The notes: generated by a model not told the origin, from the sequence alone. 64,000 nt of DNA from Neorhizobium huautlense (GCF_030811685.1 NZ_JAUSRF010000023.1:1-64000); one strand, 5' to 3'; numbered from the stretch's first letter, positions 51,787 to 61,098 are shown. Translations and numbers: made by a program.

Positions 51787-54207
51787 TTAGTGGGCGATGG
51801 TGGTGCCCGATTCTTCCGAACCTTCGACGGTGGCGATGACGGGCGTCTCGATGGAACCGTCCCATTCGATCGGCTCGGGCTGGCGAACCAGTGCGTGCTT
51901 GATCACTTCACCCATGCGCGAGACCGGAATGATTTCCATGCCGTTCTTCACATTGTCCGGAATATCCGCCAGATCCTTGGCGTTTTCTTCCGGGATCAGC
52001 ACCTTCTTGATGCCGCCGCGAAGCGCTGCAAGCAGCTTTTCCTTGAGGCCGCCGATCGGAAGGACGCGACCACGCAGGGTGATTTCACCCGTCATGGCGA
52101 CATCCTTGGATACCGGAATGCCGGTCATGATCGAGACGATCGCCGTTGCCATGCCGACGCCGGCCGACGGGCCATCCTTCGGTGTGGCGCCTTCCGGCAC
52201 GTGGACGTGGATGTCCGACTTGTCGAAACGCGGCGGCTCGATGCCGAAATCGACGGCGCGCGAACGGACATAGGATGCCGCTGCCGAAATCGATTCCTTC
52301 ATGACGTCCTTGAGGTTGCCGGTGACGGTCATGCGACCCTTGCCCGGCATCATCACGCCTTCGATCGTCAAGAGTTCGCCGCCGACTTCCGTCCAGGCGA
52401 GACCGGTAACGACACCGACCTGATCCTCACCCTCGGCTTCGCCGTGGCGGAACCGCGGCACGCCGAGATAGTCCGAAATGTTTTCAGACGTCACGGCAAC
52501 CGACTTTGTCTTGCCCTTGATGATCTCGGTCACGGCCTTGCGGGCGAGCTTCATCAGCTCGCGCTCGAAGGAACGAACGCCGGCTTCGCGGGTGTATTGC
52601 TGGCTGATGGCCATCAGGGCATCGTCCGAAACCGAGAATTCGTTCGGCTGCAGGGCATGTTCCTTTATCGCCTTCGGCAGAAGGTGACGCTTGGCGATCT
52701 CGCGCTTTTCATCTTCCGTGTAACCGGCGATGCGGATGATCTCCATGCGGTCCATCAGCGGGCCCGGAATGTTGAGCGTGTTCGCCGTGGTGATGAACAT
52801 CACGTCGGACAGGTCGTATTCAACCTCCAGGTAATGGTCCATGAAGGTACCGTTCTGGGCCGGATCGAGCACTTCCAAGAGGGCTGACGATGGATCGCCA
52901 CGGAAATCCGAACCCATCTTGTCGATTTCATCGAGCAGGAAGAGCGGGTTGGACTTCTTCGCCTTCTTCATCGACTGGATGACCTTGCCGGGCATCGAGC
53001 CGATATAGGTGCGGCGGTGACCACGAATTTCGGCTTCGTCACGCACACCGCCGAGCGCCATGCGCACATATTCGCGGCCAGTCGCCTTGGCGATCGACTG
53101 GGCAAGCGAGGTCTTGCCGACGCCCGGAGGGCCGACGAGGCACAGGATCGGGCCCTTGATCTTGGTGGCGCGTGCCTGAACGGCCAGATATTCGACGATG
53201 CGTTCCTTGACCTTTTCGAGGCCGAAATGATCCAGTTCGAGGATCTGTTCGGCTGCGTTCAGGTCCGTCTTGATCTTCGACTTCTTGCCCCACGGAATGG
53301 TCAGCAGCCAATCCAGATAGTTCCGCACGACCGTGGCTTCGGCCGACATCGGGCTCATCTGACGCAGCTTCTTCAACTCGCCCTCGGCCTTTTCGCGGGC
53401 TTCCTTGGAAAGCTTGGTCTTGGCGATGCGCTCTTCCAGTTCGGCCATCTCGTCGCGGCCGTCTTCGCCGTCGCCGAGTTCCTTCTGGATCGCCTTCATC
53501 TGTTCGTTGAGGTAATATTCGCGCTGGGTCTTCTCCATCTGGCGCTTTACACGCGAGCGGATGCGCTTTTCGACCTGCAGGACGGAGATTTCGCCTTCCA
53601 TGAAGCCAAGAGCCTTTTCAAGGCGCGTCTTGACGCTCACCGTTTCCAGCATTTCCTGCTTTTCGGTGATCTTGATGGAGAGGTGCGAGGCGACCGTATC
53701 GGCAAGCTTCGAATAGTCCTCGATCTGGCTGGCAGCGCCAACCACTTCCGGGGAGATCTTCTTGTTCAGCTTGACATAGTTTTCGAACTCGGAAACCACG
53801 GAGCGCGACAGAGCTTCGACCTCGACCGCGTCCTCTTCAGGCTCGGCCAGCGTCTCGGCATGGGCTTCGTAGAATTCTTCGCGATCGGTATATTCGCTGA
53901 TCTTGGCGCGGGCGCGGCCTTCGACCAGAACCTTGACGGTGCCATCGGGCAGCTTCAAGAGCTGCAGGACATTGGCAACGGTGCCGATCTTGTAGATCGC
54001 GGCGGATTCCGGATCGTCGTCGCCGGCATTGATCTGGGTGGCAAGCATGATCTGCTTGTCGGAGCCCATGACTTCCTCGAGCGCGCGGATGGATTTCTCA
54101 CGTCCGACGAACAGGGGAACGATCATATGCGGGAAGACCACGATATCGCGCAGCGGCAGGACCGGATAGGTCGCGGGGCTCTGTGCGTCAGACGTCGTAT
54201 TCGTCAT
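51787..54207 (-). CDS. lon: ATP-dependent protease La
   Basis: An 806-residue LonA protease. The N-terminal substrate-binding domain starts YPVLPLRDIVVFPHMIVPLFVGREKSI; the AAA+ module has Walker A GPPGVGKTSLAQ and Walker B FLLDEIDKM; the protease domain has the serine motif PKDGPSAGVGMA and the paired lysine in GRVLPIGGLKEKLLAA. It degrades damaged and regulatory proteins, including cell-cycle regulators such as CcrM in Caulobacter. A heat-shock-like promoter lies upstream at 54281-54309. Confidence 0.97.
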   Translation of the reverse strand: MTNTTSDAQSPATYPVLPLRDIVVFPHMIVPLFVGREKSIRALEEVMGSDKQIMLATQINAGDDDPESAAIYKIGTVANVLQLLKLPDGTVKVLVEGRARAKISEYTDREEFYEAHAETLAEPEEDAVEVEALSRSVVSEFENYVKLNKKISPEVVGAASQIEDYSKLADTVASHLSIKITEKQEMLETVSVKTRLEKALGFMEGEISVLQVEKRIRSRVKRQMEKTQREYYLNEQMKAIQKELGDGEDGRDEMAELEERIAKTKLSKEAREKAEGELKKLRQMSPMSAEATVVRNYLDWLLTIPWGKKSKIKTDLNAAEQILELDHFGLEKVKERIVEYLAVQARATKIKGPILCLVGPPGVGKTSLAQSIAKATGREYVRMALGGVRDEAEIRGHRRTYIGSMPGKVIQSMKKAKKSNPLFLLDEIDKMGSDFRGDPSSALLEVLDPAQNGTFMDHYLEVEYDLSDVMFITTANTLNIPGPLMDRMEIIRIAGYTEDEKREIAKRHLLPKAIKEHALQPNEFSVSDDALMAISQQYTREAGVRSFERELMKLARKAVTEIIKGKTKSVAVTSENISDYLGVPRFRHGEAEGEDQVGVVTGLAWTEVGGELLTIEGVMMPGKGRMTVTGNLKDVMKESISAAASYVRSRAVDFGIEPPRFDKSDIHVHVPEGATPKDGPSAGVGMATAIVSIMTGIPVSKDVAMTGEITLRGRVLPIGGLKEKLLAALRGGIKKVLIPEENAKDLADIPDNVKNGMEIIPVSRMGEVIKHALVRQPEPIEWDGSIETPVIATVEGSEESGTTIAH

Positions 54208-54280
54208 GTCATTTCCTTTCTCGTCCCGTTTCCGGGAGCATGCCTGAAAAGCAAATCACCAGGCATTTTGGTCTTGCCCA

Positions 54281-54309
54281 AAGTGGTAACCTACTAGGCT
54301 TTTTTCAAG
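54281..54309 (-). promoter_or_regulatory. Putative RpoH (sigma-32) promoter of lon
   Basis: On the minus strand CTTGAA (54309-54304) and CCACTT (54286-54281) are separated by 17 bp. CTTGAA matches the alphaproteobacterial heat-shock -35 element exactly; the -10 element is only partly matched. It lies 74 bp upstream of the lon start. Confidence 0.5.
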
Positions 54310-54575
54310 CCATCCAGTCCGCGCATGACAAAACTGCGACAGTATTGGAACTGTTGCATGCGATGCTTACGTCAGACTGAAGGGGTCTGGTCAGTGTTCT
54401 CGAATGGATCACGGGCGGGGCCGGAGGGCGGCGCGTCCATTCGTTCGACCGCGACTGAGGGATAACCTGTCGGCGGTCTTGTTTCCGGTCATTTCGCCTG
54501 CCCGGCAATGCCGGCAAGGAAACGATCTGCCGCAACGCATACTCCAGACAAAAGCGCGGGCCTCGAAAACGGTTT

Positions 54576-54601
54576 CGGCGGAGAGGTTGCCCTCCCCGCC
54601 G
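54576..54601 (-). terminator. Hairpin after clpX
   Basis: CGGCGGAGAGG (54576-54586) and CCTCCCCGCCG (54591-54601) pair over 11 positions with one mismatch around TTGC. No T-run follows on the minus strand, so termination is likely but not certain. It lies 18 bp past the clpX stop. The rest of 54208-54618 has no gene. Confidence 0.5.
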
Positions 54602-54618
54602 ACAATTCTATCACGCCA

Positions 54619-55896
54619 TCAAGCGGAAACGTTGGCCTTCTCGTCCTGACGATCGGCATAGATGTACAGCGGACGGGCATTGCCCTTCACCACATCATCC
54701 GAGATCACGACTTCACGAACGCCTTCGAGTGTCGGCAGTTCGAACATCGTGTCGAGCAGGATCTTTTCCATGATCGAGCGCAGGCCACGGGCACCGGTCT
54801 TGCGCACGATCGCCTTGCGGGCGATTTCGCGCAGCGCGTCCTCATGGAAGGTCAGTTCGACGTCTTCCATTTCGAACAGGCGCTGGTACTGCTTGACCAG
54901 AGCGTTCTTCGGCTCCGACAGGATCTGGATCAGCGCATCTTCATCGAGATCCTCGAGCGTTGCCAGAACCGGCAGACGACCGATGAATTCCGGGATGAGG
55001 CCGAACTTGACGAGATCTTCCGGCTCCAGTTCGCGCAGAACCTCGCCGACACGACGGTCGTCCGGTGCAGCAACGCTTGCGCCAAAACCGATCGAGGTCT
55101 TTTCGCCGCGGGCAGAAATGATCTTGTCCAGACCGGCAAAGGCACCGCCGCAGATGAACAGGATGTTCGTCGTGTCGACCTGCAGGAATTCCTGCTGCGG
55201 ATGCTTGCGGCCACCCTGCGGCGGAACCGAGGCAACCGTGCCTTCCATGATTTTCAGAAGCGCCTGCTGCACGCCTTCGCCCGACACGTCGCGGGTGATC
55301 GACGGGTTGTCGGACTTGCGGGAGATCTTGTCGACTTCGTCGATGTAGACGATGCCGCGCTGGGCGCGCTCGACATTGTAATCCGCAGCCTGAAGCAGCT
55401 TCAGGATGATGTTTTCGACGTCTTCACCCACATAACCGGCTTCGGTCAGCGTGGTGGCGTCCGCCATGGTGAAGGGAACATCGATGATGCGGGCGAGCGT
55501 CTGGGCAAGATAGGTCTTGCCGCAGCCGGTCGGGCCGACCAGCATGATGTTCGACTTCGCCAGTTCGATCTCGTTGTTCTTCGAGGCGTGCGCGAGACGC
55601 TTGTAGTGGTTGTGCACCGCTACAGAGAGAATCTTTTTCGCCTGCTTCTGGCCGATGACGTATTCGTCGAGAACCTCGATGATGTCCTGGGGCGTGGGAA
55701 CGCCTTCGCGGGACTTGTTCAGCGAGCTCTTGTTCTCTTCGCGAATGATGTCCATGCACAGTTCGACGCATTCATCGCAGATGAATACGGTCGGTCCTGC
55801 AATAAGCTTGCGGACCTCGTGCTGGCTCTTTCCGCAGAAGGAGCAGTACAGGGTATTCTTGGAGTCGCTGCCGTTGCCGCCGCTGACCTTGCTCAT
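54619..55896 (-). CDS. clpX: ATP-dependent Clp protease ATP-binding subunit ClpX
   Basis: From ATG 55896 the protein has 425 residues. An N-terminal C4 zinc-binding domain (LYCSFCGKSQHEV...FICDECVELC) is followed by the AAA+ domain with Walker A GPTGCGKTYLAQ, Walker B IVYIDEVDKI and sensor GFGASV region. The IGF loop for docking to ClpP is present (KTSIGFGA). It unfolds substrates, including CtrA in Caulobacter, and feeds them to ClpP. The first 18 residues of the longer frame precede the conserved start. clpP lies upstream on the same strand, 290 bp away, so clpX probably has its own promoter. Confidence 0.97.
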   Translation of the reverse strand: MSKVSGGNGSDSKNTLYCSFCGKSQHEVRKLIAGPTVFICDECVELCMDIIREENKSSLNKSREGVPTPQDIIEVLDEYVIGQKQAKKILSVAVHNHYKRLAHASKNNEIELAKSNIMLVGPTGCGKTYLAQTLARIIDVPFTMADATTLTEAGYVGEDVENIILKLLQAADYNVERAQRGIVYIDEVDKISRKSDNPSITRDVSGEGVQQALLKIMEGTVASVPPQGGRKHPQQEFLQVDTTNILFICGGAFAGLDKIISARGEKTSIGFGASVAAPDDRRVGEVLRELEPEDLVKFGLIPEFIGRLPVLATLEDLDEDALIQILSEPKNALVKQYQRLFEMEDVELTFHEDALREIARKAIVRKTGARGLRSIMEKILLDTMFELPTLEGVREVVISDDVVKGNARPLYIYADRQDEKANVSA

Positions 55897-56186
55897 ATCA
55901 CTTTCCTTCCAGCACCGCCGCCCAGACCGTTTCAACACGCGGGCAGACACTTACATCGCCGGCCGGCCGGCCTCCCTATCGGAGGCCAAGCCCGCTTGAA
56001 CCTTCAAGGGGTACTCTACCGGGCCGGACGACAGTCCTTCACCGGTGGCAACGAAACCCCTTCCAGACCGAATGCTATGTCATAAGAATTCAACACAGCC
56101 TTAATATGGACTATTAGTTTGTTCCTGACCAGATTAAACCCCTTTTCGGTCACAACGGGGTGAGGCCTGGCCAGGAATTCGGCCAC

Positions 56187-56819
56187 TTATGCGGCCGGAG
56201 CACCTTCGACGTCCTGACGCGAGGTCAGGATCTTGTCGACCACGCCCCAGGCCTGCGCCTCGTCGGCATCCATGAAGTGGTCGCGGTCGAGGGTCTTTTC
56301 GACTTCCTCGTAAGTGCGGCCGGTATGCTTCACGTAAACCTCGTTGAGGCGCTTTTTCATCTTCAATATGTCACGAGCATGACGCTCGATATCCGACGCC
56401 TGGCCCTGGAAACCGCCCGAAGGCTGGTGAACCATGATGCGCGAGTTCGGCATGGCGAAACGCATGCCCTTTTCACCGGCGCAAAGGAGAAGCGAGCCCA
56501 TGGAGGCTGCCTGGCCGATGCACAGCGTCGAAACGGCCGGCTTGATGAACTGCATCGTGTCGTAGATCGACATGCCGGCGGTCACGACACCACCCGGCGA
56601 ATTGATGTAGAGCGCGATTTCCTTCTTCGGATTTTCAGCCTCGAGGAAAAGCAGCTGGGCGCAGACGAGCGACGCCATCTGATCCTCCACCGGACCGGTG
56701 ACGAAGATGATGCGTTCCTTCAGGAGGCGCGAAAAGATGTCGTAGGAGCGCTCACCGCGGTTGGTCTGCTCGACGACCATAGGCACCAGGGCCATTGCGG
56801 TATCAACTGGATTTCTCAT
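56187..56819 (-). CDS. clpP: ATP-dependent Clp protease proteolytic subunit
   Basis: A 210-residue serine peptidase that assembles into the 14-subunit barrel used by ClpX and ClpA. The catalytic triad is S106 (GQAASMG), H131 (IMVHQPSGG) and D180 (LDRDHFM). The N-terminus (MRNPVDTAMALVPMVVEQTNRGERSYDIFSR region) is typical of the main housekeeping ClpP. It is the first gene of the clpP-clpX pair and has a heat-shock-like promoter upstream. Confidence 0.97.
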   Translation of the reverse strand: MRNPVDTAMALVPMVVEQTNRGERSYDIFSRLLKERIIFVTGPVEDQMASLVCAQLLFLEAENPKKEIALYINSPGGVVTAGMSIYDTMQFIKPAVSTLCIGQAASMGSLLLCAGEKGMRFAMPNSRIMVHQPSGGFQGQASDIERHARDILKMKKRLNEVYVKHTGRTYEEVEKTLDRDHFMDADEAQAWGVVDKILTSRQDVEGAPAA

Positions 56820-56888
56820 GTCCGTCCTTTGTCAAATGCCTTGCCGTAGGCAGCATGCGCCCCGGAATCATTGGAATGGTCAATCCCT

Positions 56889-56918
56889 ACATAGAGTGTC
56901 AACGCCTGTCACTTCAAG
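56889..56918 (-). promoter_or_regulatory. Putative RpoH promoter of clpP
   Basis: On the minus strand CTTGAA (56918-56913) and CTATGT (56894-56889) are separated by 18 bp, 70 bp upstream of clpP. CTTGAA is identical to the -35 element seen before lon. A sigma-70-like TTGACA within the same stretch is an alternative. The gap 56820-57222 otherwise holds no recognised gene. Confidence 0.45.
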
Positions 56919-57222
56919 ACGGAGACCCCGATATCCTTAACCTGAAACCGTTGTTAGAGGCCGGTGCTAAACATTTTCCTACATGTGGAAAGGCGTGAAT
57001 GGCGCAGCATCGGAGCCTGCACAGGTTTTCGCGGAAACATGGTAAAGCAAAGATGAACCGGCTATCAGGCAAGGTATAGCTTAAGTTTCCAGCATCATCC
57101 TCTTTAAAGCGAGGATTCTCTCGATGGCGACAGCGCCAGGAGCCGCGCGCAATCCCGGCAAACACCACCCCTTGCCCTTGCCTTCACAAGACCCAAATCC
57201 CCTTGAGAGATGGAGGGACGCC

Positions 57223-58983
57223 ATGCGGATTTTCAACAGGTTCATTCTTGCCACCCTGCTGGCAACCGGCACAGCCGGCGGCGCCTTGGCACAGCAGGCC
57301 TCCGACACGGTGGCGCCCGAACGGGCAACCGGGACGACGAAAGCCAAACGAGTCGAGGCCAAAAACTTCATGGTGGCGGCCGCCAATCCGCTGGCAGCGC
57401 AAGCCGGGCGGGACGTGATCGCCAAGGGCGGCAATGCCATCGACGCGATGGTGGCAGTTCAAACCGTGCTGGGATTGGTCGAGCCGCAGAGTTCCGGTCT
57501 CGGTGGCGGAGCGTTTCTCGTCTATTACGATGCCGCTTCGAAAAAGCTCACCACCTTCGACGGCCGCGAGAAGGCGCCGATGCAGGCAACACCAAAACTG
57601 TTTCTCGACGAGCAGGGCCAGCCGCTGAAATTCATGGATGCCGTCGTGGGCGGCCGGTCGGTCGGCACGCCGGGCACCGTGCGCCTGCTGGAAGATGTTC
57701 ACAAGCGTTATGGCAAGGCCGAATGGGCAGGATTGTTTGCCTCAGCCGAAAAGCTGGCGACGGACGGTTTTGAAGTGTCGCCGCGACTGGCCTCGCTGAT
57801 TGCGACCGAAGGCGACAAGCTGAAGAAGTATGAAGGCCCCCGCAATTACTTTTTCGACCAATCCGGCGCACCGCTGAAGGCCGGCACGGTTCTCAAGAAT
57901 CCTGCCTATGCCGAAACCCTATCCGCCATCGCCAAGGGCGGCGCCGACGCTTTCTACAAGGGGCCGATCGCCGAGGCGATCGTCAAAACGGTGCGCGAGG
58001 CGGCTGACAATCCCGGTGTCCTCTCGCTTGCCGACTTCGAGAATTATGGCATCAAGGAACGCGCCCCCGTCTGCCTCACCTACCGCGCGCTCGATGTCTG
58101 CGGCATGGGACCGCCCTCTTCCGGCGGCGTGGCGATCGGCCAGATGCTGGGCATGATGGAAAATTTCGACCTGAAAGGTTTTGGGCCGGACAATGTCGAG
58201 AGCTGGCGTATCCTCGGCGATGCCCAGCGCCTCGCCTTCGCCGACCGCGAACGTTATGTCGCCGACACTGATTTCGTGCCGCTGCCGATCAAGGGCCTGA
58301 TCGACAAGAATTATCTGGGTGAACGCGCCAAACTGCTCGATAGTGACAAAGCCTTGACCAAGGACGCAGTCAAAGCCGGCGAACCGCAATGGGATCATGC
58401 GCTTCTGTTCGGCCGTGATGCGGCGCTTGAACTTCCGTCCACCAGCCATTTCGTCATCGTCGATAAAGAGGGCAACGTCCTTTCGATGACGACGACGATC
58501 GAAAACGGTTTTGGCGCGCGGCTGATGACCAACGGCTTTCTGCTCAACAACGAGTTGACCGACTTTTCCTTCAAGACGCATGACAACGGCCTACCCGTCG
58601 CCAACCGCGTCGAACCTGGCAAACGGCCGCGCTCGTCGATGGCACCGACCATCGTGATGAAGGACGGCAAGCCTCTGCTCGCCATCGGCTCGCCAGGCGG
58701 CAGCCAGATCATCGGTTATGTGGCACAGGCACTGGTCGCCTATATCGACTGGGGCATGCCGGTCGAACAGATCGTCGCGCAGCCACATTTGATCAACCGT
58801 TTCGGCACCTACGATATCGAGGCCGGCACCACGGCGGAAAAGTTTGCCGAGCCGCTGAAGGCGCTGGGTTACGAGGTGAAGGCGGGCGAAATGAATTCCG
58901 GCCTGCATGCGATCGAGATCACCGAGGGCGGGCTTGTTGGCAGTGCCGATCCGCGCCGCGAAGGCGTGGCCGTCGGGGAATGA
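57223..58983 (+). CDS. ggt: Gamma-glutamyltransferase
   Basis: From ATG 57223 the precursor has 586 residues. A signal peptide (MRIFNRFILATLLATGTAGGALA) targets it to the periplasm. The autoprocessing and catalytic threonine is T407 in LPSTSHFVIVDKEG, with further family blocks NPLAAQAGRDVIAKGGNAIDA, SSGLGGGAFLVYYD and GSPGGSQIIGYV. It cleaves gamma-glutamyl bonds such as in glutathione and transfers the glutamyl group. GGAGGG lies 7 nt before the start; the 33 codons upstream to 57124 are not coding. It stands alone, divergent from clpP. Confidence 0.95.
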   Translation: MRIFNRFILATLLATGTAGGALAQQASDTVAPERATGTTKAKRVEAKNFMVAAANPLAAQAGRDVIAKGGNAIDAMVAVQTVLGLVEPQSSGLGGGAFLVYYDAASKKLTTFDGREKAPMQATPKLFLDEQGQPLKFMDAVVGGRSVGTPGTVRLLEDVHKRYGKAEWAGLFASAEKLATDGFEVSPRLASLIATEGDKLKKYEGPRNYFFDQSGAPLKAGTVLKNPAYAETLSAIAKGGADAFYKGPIAEAIVKTVREAADNPGVLSLADFENYGIKERAPVCLTYRALDVCGMGPPSSGGVAIGQMLGMMENFDLKGFGPDNVESWRILGDAQRLAFADRERYVADTDFVPLPIKGLIDKNYLGERAKLLDSDKALTKDAVKAGEPQWDHALLFGRDAALELPSTSHFVIVDKEGNVLSMTTTIENGFGARLMTNGFLLNNELTDFSFKTHDNGLPVANRVEPGKRPRSSMAPTIVMKDGKPLLAIGSPGGSQIIGYVAQALVAYIDWGMPVEQIVAQPHLINRFGTYDIEAGTTAEKFAEPLKALGYEVKAGEMNSGLHAIEITEGGLVGSADPRREGVAVGE

Positions 58984-59013
58984 GGTTCACTCCCCGACGT
59001 TACTGCGATCAGA

Positions 59014-59325
59014 TCACATCCAGCCGCGGCCATCGCCGCCTTCGGCCTGGCAGCCGTAAGGCGGCAGGACATTGCCGAACGTGGCATGCAGCTTGTCGCA
59101 GCCCCATTTGCGGACCGGCAGCGGCATGTTGCTGTTCAGCGTGATGCCCACTTCGTCATAGGGGCTGTCGGTATTGCTGACATAGGTGTGCCAACGGAAA
59201 CCGAAGAAACCGACAAAAGCGATGATGATGATCAGGAGCATTCGCAGCAGGCGCATGACGGGGTCCGGGTTGTTTTCGATGCGCGCGGTGTAACGCGACA
59301 GGTCGCCTCCCGACACCCCTTGCAT
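59014..59325 (-). CDS. Hypothetical single-pass membrane protein
   Basis: From ATG 59325 the protein has 103 residues: a short cytoplasmic start (MQGVSGGDLSRYTARIENNP), one membrane segment (MRLLRMLLIIIIAFVGFFGF), and about 55 residues outside with two cysteines (KWGCDKLHATFG, PPYGCQAEGG) that may form a disulfide. No family was recognised. GGAAA before this ATG supports it over the ATG five codons upstream. It follows the cupin gene by 22 bp on the same strand and is probably part of the bdcR-like operon. Confidence 0.65.
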   Translation of the reverse strand: MQGVSGGDLSRYTARIENNPDPVMRLLRMLLIIIIAFVGFFGFRWHTYVSNTDSPYDEVGITLNSNMPLPVRKWGCDKLHATFGNVLPPYGCQAEGGDGRGWM

Positions 59326-59347
59326 GAACTTTCCCCACATTGGGTTT

Positions 59348-59701
59348 TCACACCCGGATCACATAATCCTTGCGAGTCGTTTCAACGACTTCCCAGCTTC
59401 CCTTGAAGCCGGGTCTCAACACCATGCTGTCGCCGGCACGCAGATGCACCGGCTCACCGCCCTCTTCCGTCAGGATCGAATGGCCCGCAAGAATATGGAA
59501 ATATTCCCACTCGTCGTAGATGATCCGCCATTTGCCCGGCGTCGCCTCCCATACACCCGCGTAAAGCCCGCCATCGGCCTCCTCGATATTCCATGTTCGG
59601 AAAACCGGATTGCCGGAGATCAGACGGTCGGCAGCGGGAGCGCCCTCCTCCGGTTCGACGGCAGACAGATCGAAGGTCGTGAATTTTGCCGATGCGGTCA
59701 T
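59348..59701 (-). CDS. Cupin-domain protein (Cupin_3 type)
   Basis: A 117-residue single-domain beta-barrel. The motif pair VWEATPGKWRIIYDEWEYFHILAGHSILTEE and LRAGDSMVLRPGFKGSWEVVE fits the Cupin_3 (DUF861) family, which includes ureidoglycine-processing enzymes; the usual first motif is reduced, so metal binding is uncertain. Its ATG overlaps the stop of the TetR gene (ATGA), so the two are co-translated. A role in the process controlled by that regulator is inferred. Confidence 0.82.
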   Translation of the reverse strand: MTASAKFTTFDLSAVEPEEGAPAADRLISGNPVFRTWNIEEADGGLYAGVWEATPGKWRIIYDEWEYFHILAGHSILTEEGGEPVHLRAGDSMVLRPGFKGSWEVVETTRKDYVIRV

Positions 59702-60300
59702 GGCTGCGTCTCCTGAAGTTCATGGGCAAGCTGGCGCGACGCAATATCGGCGATGCGCAACAAGCGTGTGGCGGAAAGACCATTGCGGGCGCTGGCGGAC
59801 AGGCCGGACAAGGTCGCCATCACGTAATCGGTGACCATCTCGGCCTGTTGCGGGGTCCGGCGGCTGACCCCTGCGAAAATCGTGTCATGGGTCAGATCCA
59901 GCAGGCGCCGCGCCTGAAGGCAGGCTTCGGCATCGACACCGCCGCGCGCGCCTTCGATGACCATGCAGCCCGTGCCATTGCCCGCACCATAATTGGTCGC
60001 AGCTTCTTGCAGCAGACGCCGCACGCCTTGAGAAAGCGGAACGCCCGCAGCGAACGGCCCTACCAGATCAATGCCTTCCAGTTCCGCATAACGCTGCAAA
60101 ACCTGACCATACAGCGCCGACTTGCTGCCAAAGGCAGAATAGAAGCTCGGTGGATTGATGCCGATCGCATCCGTTAGGTCGGCGATGCTGAGCGCGTCAT
60201 AACCCTTTTCACGGAACAACACTTGCGCCTTGGCAAGCGCGTCTTCCATGTCGAATGCGCGCGGCCTGCCACGCGCCTTCAATATTTTTGTAGTGCACAT
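59698..60300 (-). CDS. bdcR: TetR-family regulator resembling E. coli BdcR
   Basis: From ATG 60300 the protein has 200 residues. The TetR helix-turn-helix is at about residues 10-55 (AFDMEDALAKAQVLFREKGYD, SIADLTDAIGINPPSFYSAFGSKSALYGQVL) and agrees closely with recalled E. coli BdcR (YjgJ), the repressor of bdcA. The C-terminal ligand domain contains GTGCMVIEG, also like BdcR. It is divergent from the bdcA-like gene. Starts at 60312 and 60333 are possible, but all add residues of no family character. One of two predicted operators overlaps this start, which suggests autoregulation. Confidence 0.8.
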   Translation of the reverse strand: MCTTKILKARGRPRAFDMEDALAKAQVLFREKGYDALSIADLTDAIGINPPSFYSAFGSKSALYGQVLQRYAELEGIDLVGPFAAGVPLSQGVRRLLQEAATNYGAGNGTGCMVIEGARGGVDAEACLQARRLLDLTHDTIFAGVSRRTPQQAEMVTDYVMATLSGLSASARNGLSATRLLRIADIASRQLAHELQETQP

Positions 60301-60307
60301 TACAAAA
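60286..60307. promoter_or_regulatory. Palindromic operator 1 at the TetR gene start
   Basis: TTTTGTA and TACAAAA flank a centre that is itself palindromic (TGCACA), giving a 22-bp palindrome with one mismatched pair. It shares TGTAGT and CATTACA with operator 2 and covers the start codon at 60300. Confidence 0.7.
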
Positions 60308-60333
60308 TCCATTGACGAAAATCTGTCCACCAA

Positions 60334-60355
60334 TTATGTAGTCATCATTACATTA
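60334..60355. promoter_or_regulatory. Palindromic operator 2 in the divergent promoter region
   Basis: TTATGTAGT and CATTACATTA arms, 22 bp, centred 48 bp from operator 1 and about 30 bp before the SDR start codon. The common core TGTAGT-N3-CATTACA in two copies between a TetR gene and its divergent target is good evidence for regulator binding. Confidence 0.7.
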
Positions 60356-60384
60356 ATTCTCAACCCTGAACATGGAGCAGTGCA

Positions 60385-61098
60385 ATGACTGATTTCAAGG
60401 GTAAGGCAGTTCTGGTGATCGGCGGCAGCAGAGGCATCGGCGCGGCCATCGTGCGCCGCTTTGCCAGCGATGGCGCCGATGTGACATTTACCTATGCCGG
60501 ATCGAAGGACGCAGCCGACACACTCGCGGCCGAGATCGGCGCAAAGGCCGTGAAATCGGATGCGGGCAACCGCAACGACACGATCACAACCGTGAAGGCG
60601 GCGGGCGCGCTCGATGTGCTGGTGGTCAACGCCGGCACGCTGGTCATGGGCGACCCGCTGGAAACCGACCCGGATGCGGTGGACCGGATGATCGACATCA
60701 ACGTGCGCGCGCCCTATCACGCCGCGGTGGAAGCCGCCCGGCAGATGCATGACGGTGGCCGCATCATCATCATCGGCTCGGTCAACGGCGACCGCATGCC
60801 GTTTGCGGGCGGCGCGGCCTATGCGCTGACCAAATCCGCCGTACAGGGCATGGCCCGTGGTCTCGCCCGCGATTTCGGCCCGCGCAACATCACCGTCAAC
60901 GTCATCCAGCCGGGCCCGATCGATACCGACATGAACCCGGCCGATGGCCCGATGAAGGATACGATGCATGGTTTCATGGCACTGAAACGCCATGGCCGAC
61001 CGGACGAGATTGCCGGTCTCGCCGCTTATCTGGCCGGCCCGGAAGGCGGCTTCATCACCGGCGCCATGCACACGATCGACGGCGGCATGGCGGCCTGA
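60385..61098 (+). CDS. bdcA: SDR-family protein orthologous in sequence to E. coli BdcA
   Basis: A 237-residue short-chain dehydrogenase/reductase. The cofactor loop is GGSRGIG at residues 13-19, the serine IIIGSVNGDRMP near 133, and the YxxxK pair in AAYALTKSAVQGMARGLARDFGPR. Long stretches agree with recalled E. coli BdcA (YjgI), which binds c-di-GMP and promotes biofilm dispersal, for example IGSVNGDRMP and GAMHTIDGG. It may act through oxidoreductase activity, c-di-GMP binding, or both. It is transcribed divergently from the TetR gene over a 72-bp region holding two operators. Confidence 0.85.
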   Translation: MTDFKGKAVLVIGGSRGIGAAIVRRFASDGADVTFTYAGSKDAADTLAAEIGAKAVKSDAGNRNDTITTVKAAGALDVLVVNAGTLVMGDPLETDPDAVDRMIDINVRAPYHAAVEAARQMHDGGRIIIIGSVNGDRMPFAGGAAYALTKSAVQGMARGLARDFGPRNITVNVIQPGPIDTDMNPADGPMKDTMHGFMALKRHGRPDEIAGLAAYLAGPEGGFITGAMHTIDGGMAA

